Source: Prochlorococcus sp. AG-686-J21
Lineage (GTDB): Bacteria > Cyanobacteriota > Cyanobacteriia > PCC-6307 > Cyanobiaceae
Length of the DNA: 64,000 bases
Assembly: GCA_003210285.1 (NCBI GenBank)
Contig: QCVS01000001.1
Span: 105,521 to 169,520, forward strand
Direction: 5' to 3'
Positions 41,301 through 49,776 of this stretch are shown here, piece after piece. The translations under genes and the position numbers were made by a program. The notes under the pieces are model-generated. The model worked only from the letters and a program-made list of their open reading frames with translations, searched no databases and was not told the DNA's origin. The stretch's first letter is position 1, and every line of letters starts with the position of its first letter.

Positions 41301-41588
41301 ATGAATTCTCCTGAATCCCTTAATAACAAACCAAAAAATTTATTAAATCTAATTACTACAAATTGGCAAAGTTTAGATGAACCTCAGAAGTTAGCTTTAA
41401 CTAAAATTTGGAAAGTATTAACTTACAAGTGGCAACTTCAGATTTTATTTAATTTACCTTTTCTAATATGGTGGCTAATGGATGTTTCAATTATAAAAGT
41501 TCATGAATTTGATTTAAAATTATTATCTTATCTCAACCTTCCTGATTGGGCACTTTCGCTAATTGGTTTTGGGCAATCATCTTCATAA
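41301..41588 (+). CDS. Conserved hypothetical membrane protein
   Basis: 95-aa ORF with central TM segment 'LQILFNLPFLIWWLMDV'. Confidence 0.5.
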   Translation: MNSPESLNNKPKNLLNLITTNWQSLDEPQKLALTKIWKVLTYKWQLQILFNLPFLIWWLMDVSIIKVHEFDLKLLSYLNLPDWALSLIGFGQSSS

Positions 41589-41626
41589 AGATATAATCTA
41601 TTTAATAAAAAGGAATAGAAAAAAAT

Positions 41627-43609
41627 ATGAATAATGTAGTACAAAATAAATCTAAAATATTTTATCAATTACAAAAGCTAAGAAGACTAGCCCAACCATT
41701 TTTTTTACCGATTGATCAATGTAATGGATTTCAATTTGTATGGCTTTTAATATCACTTTTATTTTGTGTAGGAGGTATCGTTCTTGTAGGCCTTACAGGC
41801 ATAATTAGTTTTTTTGAAAGCATTCAACCTATTTTTCTTGATAAATACTTAGGAGGAGTAGTAAATACTGTTAATACCATATGGTCTGGCTGGTGGGGAT
41901 TATTATTTTCAGGATTATTTCTTATTGGTTCAGGAAGCTTTTTTAGTTTAAGGCGTCAACTCAAGAGTCGTAGGTGGGTACATTGGTTATTTTTAGCAGT
42001 CATAGTTCTAATGCTCCTAGCAGTAAATGGAATTAATGCAGGTATAGGATTTATTGCAAGAGACTTAACAAATGCTTTAGTAGAAAAACAACAAGATGGG
42101 TTTTATAGGATTTTAGGAATTTATGCTTGTTGCTTCGCTGTTGCTCTACCAATTCGAGTTTCTCAAATATTCTTTACCTATAAATTAGGAATAATTTGGA
42201 GAGATTGGCTTTCCAAAAGCTTAGTTAAAGACTATATGACTAACAAAGCATACTACCAATTAAATCCTAATGATGAAGAACAAACTGATATAGATAATCC
42301 TGACCAACGAATATCAGATGATACCAGAGCTTTTACTGGTCAAAGTTTATCTTTTACTTTAGGAGTTTTTGACGCACTTCTTACTTTTTCTCTAAATATT
42401 ATAATATTATGGAGCATAAGTACGACATTAACCTTTTCGTTATTTGGATACGCAGCATTTGCTACTGCTATCCTATTAATTGCTGGTAAAAATCTTGTAA
42501 AAATTGATTTCGATCAACTTAGATATGAAGCAGATTTCAGATATGGATTAGTGCACATTAGAGATAATGCTGAATCAATAGCTTTTTATTCAGGAGAGAA
42601 GCCGGAAAAAAGTGAAACAGAGAGAAGATTAGGAGAAGTTGTAAGAAACTTCAACCTACTAATAATTTGGAGAGTAATTATTGATGTAATGAGACGTTCC
42701 ATTAATTATGCTGGCAACTTCTTTCCATATCTAATAATGGCAATTCCTTACTTCAGAGGAGAAATTGATTATGGTCGATTTATTCAAGCAAGCTTTGCCT
42801 TTGGAATGGTAGAAGGTTCATTATTTTTTATAGTTAATCAAATAGAGGAACTAGCAAAGTTCGCAGCAGGAATTGGGAGATTAGAGGGTTTTCAGTCAAA
42901 AGTTGAGAGTATTAGTCAAAGCAAGCCGATAGACAATCAAAACATTATTTCTGATTATTCTTCTATCCTCATTAACGATGCTGATCTTTTCCCTCCTGGA
43001 TCTGATAAAGCTATCATCAAAAACTTAAGTCTGAGTATTGAAACAAATCAATCATTATTAGTAGTAGGACCCTCTGGTTGTGGCAAAACATCTTTATTAA
43101 GGATGATCAGTGGATTATGGGAACCCAAACAAGGGTCAATAAAAAAGCCAAAGACAGGTGATTTGCTTTTTATACCTCAGAAGCCCTATATGTTATTGGG
43201 TTCTTTAAGGGAACAATTATGTTATCCGACAGAGGTTGATAAATTTAGTGATGACCACTTAATCTCTGTTCTTAATGAAGTAAATTTAAAATCTATAGTT
43301 AATCGATATCCCAACCTCGACGTTAAACAAGACTGGCCAAGAATACTTTCATTAGGAGAGCAGCAAAGATTAGCCTTTGCAAGATTACTACTGAACTCTC
43401 CGAGATTTGCTGTATTAGATGAAGCGACTAGCGCACTAGATATTAAAACTGAAAAAAAATTATATAATTTACTAAGAGACAGAGAATTATCATTGATAAG
43501 CGTTGGACATAGGCCTAGTTTGAAGGATTTTCATGAGAATATTTTAGAATTAAATGGTAAGGGAGACTGGCAATTATTAACTACAGATAAGTATAATTTT
43601 AAAAATTAG
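41627..43609 (+). CDS. SbmA/BacA/YddA-like ABC transporter (fused permease/ATPase)
   Basis: 660 aa; 'NPDQRISDDTRAFTGQ' signature of the SbmA/BacA-type permease; Walker A 'GPSGCGKTSLLR'. Confidence 0.85.
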   Translation: MNNVVQNKSKIFYQLQKLRRLAQPFFLPIDQCNGFQFVWLLISLLFCVGGIVLVGLTGIISFFESIQPIFLDKYLGGVVNTVNTIWSGWWGLLFSGLFLIGSGSFFSLRRQLKSRRWVHWLFLAVIVLMLLAVNGINAGIGFIARDLTNALVEKQQDGFYRILGIYACCFAVALPIRVSQIFFTYKLGIIWRDWLSKSLVKDYMTNKAYYQLNPNDEEQTDIDNPDQRISDDTRAFTGQSLSFTLGVFDALLTFSLNIIILWSISTTLTFSLFGYAAFATAILLIAGKNLVKIDFDQLRYEADFRYGLVHIRDNAESIAFYSGEKPEKSETERRLGEVVRNFNLLIIWRVIIDVMRRSINYAGNFFPYLIMAIPYFRGEIDYGRFIQASFAFGMVEGSLFFIVNQIEELAKFAAGIGRLEGFQSKVESISQSKPIDNQNIISDYSSILINDADLFPPGSDKAIIKNLSLSIETNQSLLVVGPSGCGKTSLLRMISGLWEPKQGSIKKPKTGDLLFIPQKPYMLLGSLREQLCYPTEVDKFSDDHLISVLNEVNLKSIVNRYPNLDVKQDWPRILSLGEQQRLAFARLLLNSPRFAVLDEATSALDIKTEKKLYNLLRDRELSLISVGHRPSLKDFHENILELNGKGDWQLLTTDKYNFKN

Positions 43610-43618
43610 GTTATAGTA

Positions 43619-43852
43619 ATGAATTCAAATCAAGAACAAAATAATGAAGAAATTATGGATGTAGAAAAAACAAATTCAGACGATATTAAAATAGATCAGC
43701 AATCAATTGAAATTGAAGATAAATATAAGTTTGGATGGAGCAATTATTCAGAAATAACAAATGGAAGATTTGCAATGCTTGGATTTTTAGCGATCATTTT
43801 AATTGAACTAATAAGTCAAAAATCATTTCTAAATTGGGCCGGAATATTTTAA
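43619..43852 (+). CDS. High light inducible-type (CAB/ELIP-like) protein
   Basis: 'YKFGWSNYSEITNGRFAMLGFLAIILIELI' with acidic N-terminal extension. Confidence 0.88.
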   Translation: MNSNQEQNNEEIMDVEKTNSDDIKIDQQSIEIEDKYKFGWSNYSEITNGRFAMLGFLAIILIELISQKSFLNWAGIF

Positions 43853-44818
43853 TTAATCATCAAATCTAGAGCTGTTATCTCTGGGTTTATTTTTCTTTGT
43901 GCCTACACTATATCTTCCAGGTTTATTTTTAGAAGTTGATCTTGCACTAGCTGCTGCACTTCTTGTTTGACGTGGCTTTTTTACTTCACTGATATTTGTA
44001 GAAAAGGATGCATCTTCTACTTTTTCTCTTGAAGTTTGAGATCTTATAGATGACCTTTTTGGTTTAGTAGGGGAGGGAGAAGAATCCTTAAGAGAGGAAT
44101 TAATTGATCTCCTAGAAACTTCTTGATTAGATAATGGCCTAGAGCCTCTTTTACTTTCGCTTCTTGATGCTCGTCTTTCTCCGAAACTTCCTCTTCTATC
44201 TTCATTACTTATTCTATTATCTTCAGATCGATTTCTTCTTCTCGTTGGTTCATCATTCTCAAATTGATTAGACTCTCTTAAAGAAGGACGCCTTCTGCTT
44301 ACTGCAGACTCAGGGATAGCTCTTGATATATTTCTCCTTTGCGATCTAGCTTCCATGTAATCATCTTCTAAGTCCTCATCTTGAGGTTTGAATCTTCTAG
44401 AAGGTCTATCAGAATCTTCAAATTGATCATAATCATCATTAAATCTATTTCTAGAGGAATTTCTAGGCATATCTGGAATCTGATCATCTTCAAAGTAAGA
44501 AGATCTTCTTGCTTGGTCAGTGGCAACTCCTCTTAATCTAACGCTTTCATATGCAAAGAATACCGTGGTTCCCGCTAATAAAAACTGCCCAAATTGTAAA
44601 ATAGGATCTAATCTCCATCCTTGAAAAAATAATATCCCTCCACATAAAAGACCTATTGCTGCAAAGAAAACATCATAATCTCTAGCAAGCGCAGGTTTAA
44701 ATGACCTCAAAAAATATAGGCCACCTCCACACACAGCTAGTACGATGCCTACAATACTTGCCCAATTTAGACTAGCATTGACCACTTTTTTTCTCCAATA
44801 CTTATTTTTAAGGTGCAA
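43853..44818 (-). CDS. Ycf66 family protein
   Basis: N-terminal TM region 'SIVGIVLAVCGGGLYFLRSFKPALARDYDVFFAAIGLLCGGILFFQGWRLDPILQFGQ', then Arg/Ser-rich tail. Confidence 0.85.
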   Translation of the reverse strand: MHLKNKYWRKKVVNASLNWASIVGIVLAVCGGGLYFLRSFKPALARDYDVFFAAIGLLCGGILFFQGWRLDPILQFGQFLLAGTTVFFAYESVRLRGVATDQARRSSYFEDDQIPDMPRNSSRNRFNDDYDQFEDSDRPSRRFKPQDEDLEDDYMEARSQRRNISRAIPESAVSRRRPSLRESNQFENDEPTRRRNRSEDNRISNEDRRGSFGERRASRSESKRGSRPLSNQEVSRRSINSSLKDSSPSPTKPKRSSIRSQTSREKVEDASFSTNISEVKKPRQTRSAAASARSTSKNKPGRYSVGTKKNKPRDNSSRFDD

Positions 44819-44862
44819 TAAAACACCTTTAATATATAGTTTACTTAAAACTTTTATAAAAA

Positions 44863-45051
44863 CTAGCGTCTACGTGTAGCTGAAGTACGTTCAAGTGAAT
44901 CTTTTTGGCTAACAAAGATCAAGAATGCTGCTGCTGGAATAACTATAAGTAACGCTGCTGCGAAGAAACTCGCTATCATATTAAAACTAGAACTCCCAGC
45001 AACTTCAGGTGAAACATCAGCCGATAATATTAGATTTGAAATTTGAATCAC
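44863..45051 (-). CDS. psbX: Photosystem II protein PsbX
   Basis: '[34 protein letters not shown]' matches PsbX. Confidence 0.85.
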   Translation of the reverse strand: MIQISNLILSADVSPEVAGSSSFNMIASFFAAALLIVIPAAAFLIFVSQKDSLERTSATRRR

Positions 45052-45141
45052 TTTTTTAAAATTAAATTCTGAATTTATAATACGAATTAAATCCTAACTT
45101 ATGGGATATTTATTAAGATGGATTAAACAATTGTCATTTCA

Positions 45142-45447
45142 TTGTCTCAAAACTATTTACATGCTTTAGATTTTACGCTAGGAATTCTTTTATCATTTCT
45201 AACGCTAGTCTTTTTAATAAGATTAATATTAACTTGGTACCCAAAAGTTGATTTAAATAAAGGTTTTTGGTTATTAATTGCAATCCCAACAAGCTCTATT
45301 TTAAACTTTACAAGAAAATTGATTCCTCCCATTGGGGGCGTCGATGTTGGCCCAGTAATTTGGATAGGAATAATAAGTTTTCTAAGAGAAATATTAGTTG
45401 GACAACAAGGTCTAATCAAATTAGCCATTCAAAAGAGTTTAAGTTAA
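45142..45447 (+). CDS. YggT family protein
   Basis: 'LTWYPKVDLNKGFWLLIAIPTSSILNFTRKLIPPIGGVDVGPVIW'; TTG start. Confidence 0.85.
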   Translation: MSQNYLHALDFTLGILLSFLTLVFLIRLILTWYPKVDLNKGFWLLIAIPTSSILNFTRKLIPPIGGVDVGPVIWIGIISFLREILVGQQGLIKLAIQKSLS

Positions 45448-45465
45448 GAAAGCTTTATAACGTAA

Positions 45466-46815
45466 TTAATAGTTAGGTAATAATTCTTCTTCAACGTATT
45501 TTGTATGAATTTTGCCTTCCATAAATTTCTTTTTATTGAGAAGTGTTAAATGAAAATTAATTGTTGTTGGAATTCCAGTTATGGCGCATTCATTTAAAGC
45601 TCTATTCATTCTTTTAATAGCCGCATTCCGATCTTTACCCCAGACAATTAATTTACCTATAAGTGAATCATAAAATGGGGGGATTTCATAACCAGTATAA
45701 ACATGACTATCAACCCTTACTCCAGGCCCTCCTGGAGGAAGCCATCCAGTTATTTTTCCAGGCGATGGACGAAAATTATGCTTGGGATCCTCGGCATTAA
45801 TTCTGCATTCAATAGCATGACCATTTAAATGAATATCCTCTTGAGTAAATCCTAAATTATCACCTCCAGCTATTTTGATTTGTTCAGCGATTAGATCAAC
45901 ACCAGTAACCATTTCAGTTACAGGATGTTCAACTTGAATCCTAGTATTCATCTCCATAAAATAAAAACTATTATCATCATCTACTAAAAATTCAACAGTT
46001 CCCGCCCCTTCATAACAAATACTTTTTGCAGCAGCAATAGCTGCATTTCCCATTTTTTTTCTAAGAGAAGAATTAATAGCTGGACTAGGAGACTCTTCTA
46101 ATAATTTTTGGTGTCTCCTTTGTACAGAACAATCTCTCTCTCCTAGATGAACCACATTACCCGACCTATCAGCAAGGATTTGAACTTCTACATGTCTTGG
46201 CTTTTTTATAAATTTCTCCATATATAAACCATCATTACCAAATGCCGCTTCTGCTTCTCCTTGAGCTGCTTTAAACATTTTTTCTAAATTATCCTTATTT
46301 TCAACCAATCGCATTCCTCTACCTCCTCCTCCAGCTGTGGCTTTTATTATGACGGGATATCCAATCCCTTGTGCCATTTCGTAGGCCTCCTCAACACTCG
46401 ATAATAAACCTTTGCTTCCTGGAACAGTAGGTACTCCGACCCTCTCCATTGTCTCTTTAGCAGTAGATTTGTCTCCCATTGATCTAATAGCATTTGGGGA
46501 TGGACCAATGAAAGTTATGCCATGATCGTTACACATTTCTGCAAATTTATCATTCTCCGCAAGAAAACCATAACCTGGATGAATAGCATCAACTCCTCTT
46601 GATGTAGCAGCAGCTAAGATATTAGGAATGTTTAAATAACTCTTGTTACTTAGTGAGTCCCCAACGCAAACTGCTTCATCTGCTAATTGCACATGCAATG
46701 CCTTTTTATCTACGGTGCTATAAACAGCAACAGTTGCAATATCAAGCTCTCTACAACTTCTGATGATTCGTAAAGCTATTTCTCCACGATTAGCAATTAA
46801 AACTTTTTCAACCAT
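45466..46815 (-). CDS. accC: Acetyl-CoA carboxylase biotin carboxylase subunit
   Basis: '[30 protein letters not shown]', '[14 protein letters not shown]', '[22 protein letters not shown]'. Confidence 0.95.
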   Translation of the reverse strand: MVEKVLIANRGEIALRIIRSCRELDIATVAVYSTVDKKALHVQLADEAVCVGDSLSNKSYLNIPNILAAATSRGVDAIHPGYGFLAENDKFAEMCNDHGITFIGPSPNAIRSMGDKSTAKETMERVGVPTVPGSKGLLSSVEEAYEMAQGIGYPVIIKATAGGGGRGMRLVENKDNLEKMFKAAQGEAEAAFGNDGLYMEKFIKKPRHVEVQILADRSGNVVHLGERDCSVQRRHQKLLEESPSPAINSSLRKKMGNAAIAAAKSICYEGAGTVEFLVDDDNSFYFMEMNTRIQVEHPVTEMVTGVDLIAEQIKIAGGDNLGFTQEDIHLNGHAIECRINAEDPKHNFRPSPGKITGWLPPGGPGVRVDSHVYTGYEIPPFYDSLIGKLIVWGKDRNAAIKRMNRALNECAITGIPTTINFHLTLLNKKKFMEGKIHTKYVEEELLPNY

Positions 46816-47097
46816 TACAAAATTAAATTGAAGAAATGAAAATTAATTTAAATTGAAAATACTTTAAAAAGTATTCAATAGAATTTTCGAATTTCAAGAA
46901 TGCATTGGTTAACAATACAACCTAAAACGTTATATGTGGAAAATTATTTATTTATGCAATAGAAAAAAATCAGTCATTTTAATTATTTAAAACTTAGTTA
47001 ATTAAAAATAAATCTTTTTAGAATTTAAACCTAGAAGATTAGTAAAATATTATCGCAAATTAATGTATTTTAACTTAGTGATTTAAGAACACCTTTA

Positions 47098-47158
47098 TGC
47101 TTGAAAACCCTTTACGGACTTTGCGGAATTGGTAGACACGCACTTCTAGGAACGTATG
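47098..47158 (+). pseudogene. Degenerate 5'-half copy of tRNA-Leu
   Basis: tgcttgaaaaccctttacggactttgcggaattggtagacacgcacttctaggaacgtatg aligns by eye to 47314-47374 of the intact tRNA-Leu locus with about ten differences including one indel; the 3' half (variable arm, T-arm) is missing. Confidence 0.75.
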
Positions 47159-47329
47159 AAAAATTAATACCCCCTTATACAAGGATTGGAGTAAAACTCC
47201 TCTCCCTTTCTTATTTCCTAGCCCTTCACATCTGCAACATCGGCGGATGTGGCAACTGCCCCCTAATTTCAGGCTATCGGCTATACTAATTTTGAGTTTT
47301 ACGCACCCGCCGGTGCTCGAAAACCCTTT

Positions 47330-47411
47330 GCGGACGTGGCGGAATTGGTAGACGCGCACGTCTAAGGAGCGTGTGGCTTAGGCCTTGCGAGTTCAAGTCT
47401 CGCCGTCCGCA
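47330..47411 (+). tRNA. tRNA-Leu (anticodon AAG)
   Basis: GCGGACG TG GCGGAATTGGTAGACGC G CACGT CTAAGGA GCGTG ... GCGAG TTCAAGT CTCGC CGTCCGC A; folds as a class II tRNA; anticodon loop CTAAGGA. Confidence 0.9.
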
Positions 47412-47415
47412 TTTA

Positions 47416-48705
47416 ATGTATTTTGGATTGACTGCAATGAAAAAAAAATCAATTGCAGTTGTAATTATCTCTAATGGGCCTGGGGAATTATCAACGTGGG
47501 TAAGGCCAGTAGTTGATTATCTAAATGAACTAAATGATATTTCAAAAAATATTGATAAATTAAATTTCTCAATAAGATTAATTTTAGTACCGTGTCCAAA
47601 TGCTACAGGCAAAGAATATGAGGTTGCTAAATCATGGCGCAAATTTGAATTGGTTACAGAAGCAAAGACTTTTTGGAAATTGTTAATCAGGCCTTATCAA
47701 TATGCAAAATGGCCTCAAAAAGGGATTGTTATTTTTCTAGGAGGTGATCAATTTTGGAGTGTTTTGTTAGCAAAAAGATTAGGTTATATCAACATCACAT
47801 ATGCTGAATGGGTTTCAAGATGGCCACGTTGGAACAATGTAATTGCAGCAATGAATAAAAACGTCAAGAAAAGCATTCCTCCAAAATATAGATATAAATG
47901 TAAAATTATTGGTGATTTAATGGCAGACATCACGAATAAGAAAGAAATTCCTTTAAATCTTGAAGAAAAAAAGTGGATTGCTTTACTACCAGGCTCCAAA
48001 AAAGCAAAGCTCAAGGTAGGTATTCCTTTCTTTCTTGAAATGGCTGATCATATTTATAAGAACAATAATAATATTAATTTAATTATTCCCATAGCACCAA
48101 CTACAAGTACAAGTGAATATTTATTCTTTGGAAGTAATAAGAATCCTATTACAAAACATTATTCATCCAAAATAAAACAAATTAAACAAATTAAAAGTTC
48201 CGTTTTTGATTATGTTATTGAAACCTCAAACAATACAAAAATATATTTAATTAACAAACATCCTTGCTATGAAATACTTAAAAAATGTGATCTTGCAATT
48301 ACCACAGTTGGAGCAAATACTGCTGAATTAGCTTCACTTACCTTACCCATGATAGTTGTCCTACCCACCCAACATTTAAATGTAATGAACGCTTGGGACG
48401 GTATATTCGGAATAATTGGGAAAATTTCTTTTATCAATAAATTCTTCACTTTTATAATTCATAATTGGTACTTAAAGCAAAAAAAATATTTTGCATGGCC
48501 AAATATAAAAGCTAACAAGTTAATTATTCCCGAAAGAATAGGCAACATTTCACCAAAACAAATCGCTAATGAAGCTATATTTCTGATAAAAAATAAAAAA
48601 TATTTAAAAGAGCAAAAAGAGAATTTATCAAAACAGCGAGGAAAAACTGGTGCAGTTAAGAAATTAGCTTACATAATTTTTAATTCGATCAAAAGACTCA
48701 GTTAA
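47416..48705 (+). CDS. Lipid-A-disaccharide synthase (LpxB)-like glycosyltransferase
   Basis: 'VVIISNGPGELSTWVRPVVDYL', 'CDLAITTVGANTAELASLTLPMIVVLPTQ'. The ORF-track start (47371) lies inside tRNA-Leu; ATG at 47416 or 47437 is more plausible. Confidence 0.7.
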   Translation: MYFGLTAMKKKSIAVVIISNGPGELSTWVRPVVDYLNELNDISKNIDKLNFSIRLILVPCPNATGKEYEVAKSWRKFELVTEAKTFWKLLIRPYQYAKWPQKGIVIFLGGDQFWSVLLAKRLGYINITYAEWVSRWPRWNNVIAAMNKNVKKSIPPKYRYKCKIIGDLMADITNKKEIPLNLEEKKWIALLPGSKKAKLKVGIPFFLEMADHIYKNNNNINLIIPIAPTTSTSEYLFFGSNKNPITKHYSSKIKQIKQIKSSVFDYVIETSNNTKIYLINKHPCYEILKKCDLAITTVGANTAELASLTLPMIVVLPTQHLNVMNAWDGIFGIIGKISFINKFFTFIIHNWYLKQKKYFAWPNIKANKLIIPERIGNISPKQIANEAIFLIKNKKYLKEQKENLSKQRGKTGAVKKLAYIIFNSIKRLS

Positions 48706-49731
48706 TTACCAAGGATCGTCAATTTCAACAGATTCTGATTGAGGATTTTCTATTACTATTTTTTTCTCTTCAACAGGTTCAATATCAAAAGGTTCTTGTG
48801 ACCTTTGAATTGGTCTCTTTGAAGCCCTATTAGACTTAGAGGGACTTTTAACAACAAATTCTGTCGTATTTTCTTCATCAATTTGATTCTCTAATTGTTC
48901 AGAGGATTCATTATCCAAATAAAGTTGTTGTTTATTATTTATTGTTTCTTTTGCAGTTTCAATTTCTACATATTCAAGTTCTTCTTCATACTCTTCTTCT
49001 TCTTCTATAAATTCTTCTTCTTTAATTTCTTCCATAAAATTATTTTGTTCTTCTGATTCCGAACCTGACAATAGCTGATTCTCCACTGGCACGAGATTTG
49101 CTGTATATCTATTTGCTTCCCTTTCTTCCCAAGAAGAACCTCCGACCCCAAGTTTCTCTAGTAATCCACTACTTAGTTGATTCAGTTTTTCCTCTGCGCC
49201 TTCATAAACAATTATTCTGTCAGTACCACTACTGACTATCTCATCTACGGGAATTTCCCAAGTACTTAAAACACCTTCACCTAAAAGAGGAACTCCTACT
49301 GCACCCATAACAAGAGAGATTAAATCCCCAGTCTCAATATCGAAAGAAAATCCAAGAACTCTTCCAAGAAGCTGACCAGATTCCGTAATTACCTGACAAT
49401 TTATAACTTTCCCATATCTTTCTGGAGAAAAACCATCACTCAAAGAATCTAAAGAATCCACTAAAATTACATCGCCAACCTGCTTTATGCTTTCAAGAGG
49501 CATCCATTTAGGTAAACCTGGCAAAAATCTTGTAAGAGGATTATCTCTAAGACCTAAAGCAACTACCTCTCTTCTATCAATATCAACAACAACTTCACCT
49601 ACAACTCCTAATCTCCTACCAGTATCAGTAGTAATGACTTGGGTCCCCATAAGTTCCGACCTTAACCATAGACGCTCGCTAGGGACGGAATTTCGGCGAT
49701 TATTATTTGTGGATGTGTTCGACAAACTCAT
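48706..49731 (-). CDS. PRC-barrel domain protein with acidic low-complexity tail
   Basis: Two PRC-barrel-like repeats ('LMGTQVITTDTGRRLGVVGEVVVDIDRREVVALGL', 'VITESGQLLGRVLGFSFDIETGDLISLVM'). Confidence 0.82.
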   Translation of the reverse strand: MSLSNTSTNNNRRNSVPSERLWLRSELMGTQVITTDTGRRLGVVGEVVVDIDRREVVALGLRDNPLTRFLPGLPKWMPLESIKQVGDVILVDSLDSLSDGFSPERYGKVINCQVITESGQLLGRVLGFSFDIETGDLISLVMGAVGVPLLGEGVLSTWEIPVDEIVSSGTDRIIVYEGAEEKLNQLSSGLLEKLGVGGSSWEEREANRYTANLVPVENQLLSGSESEEQNNFMEEIKEEEFIEEEEEYEEELEYVEIETAKETINNKQQLYLDNESSEQLENQIDEENTTEFVVKSPSKSNRASKRPIQRSQEPFDIEPVEEKKIVIENPQSESVEIDDPW

Positions 49732-49776
49732 TAATATCTTTTTGACATTCTGACGTAAAATTTTAAAAAAGTGTGA

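Noticed and set aside
47101-47289. 62-aa plus-strand ORF
   Set aside because: Covers the half tRNA and structured spacer; no coding character.
47159-47329. Possible group I intron between tRNA-Leu halves
   Set aside because: Cyanobacterial tRNA-Leu introns interrupt a UAA anticodon; here the downstream tRNA is complete, the upstream copy is degenerate, and no recognisable group I core was seen.
47075-47359. 94-aa minus-strand ORF with internal repeat RVYQFR-VRKGFSS
   Set aside because: It is the antisense translation of the intact and half tRNA-Leu copies; the protein repeat simply reflects the tRNA duplication.
47371-47415. ORF-track N-terminus of the lpxB-like gene
   Set aside because: Lies inside tRNA-Leu; a start at 47416 or 47437 is more plausible.
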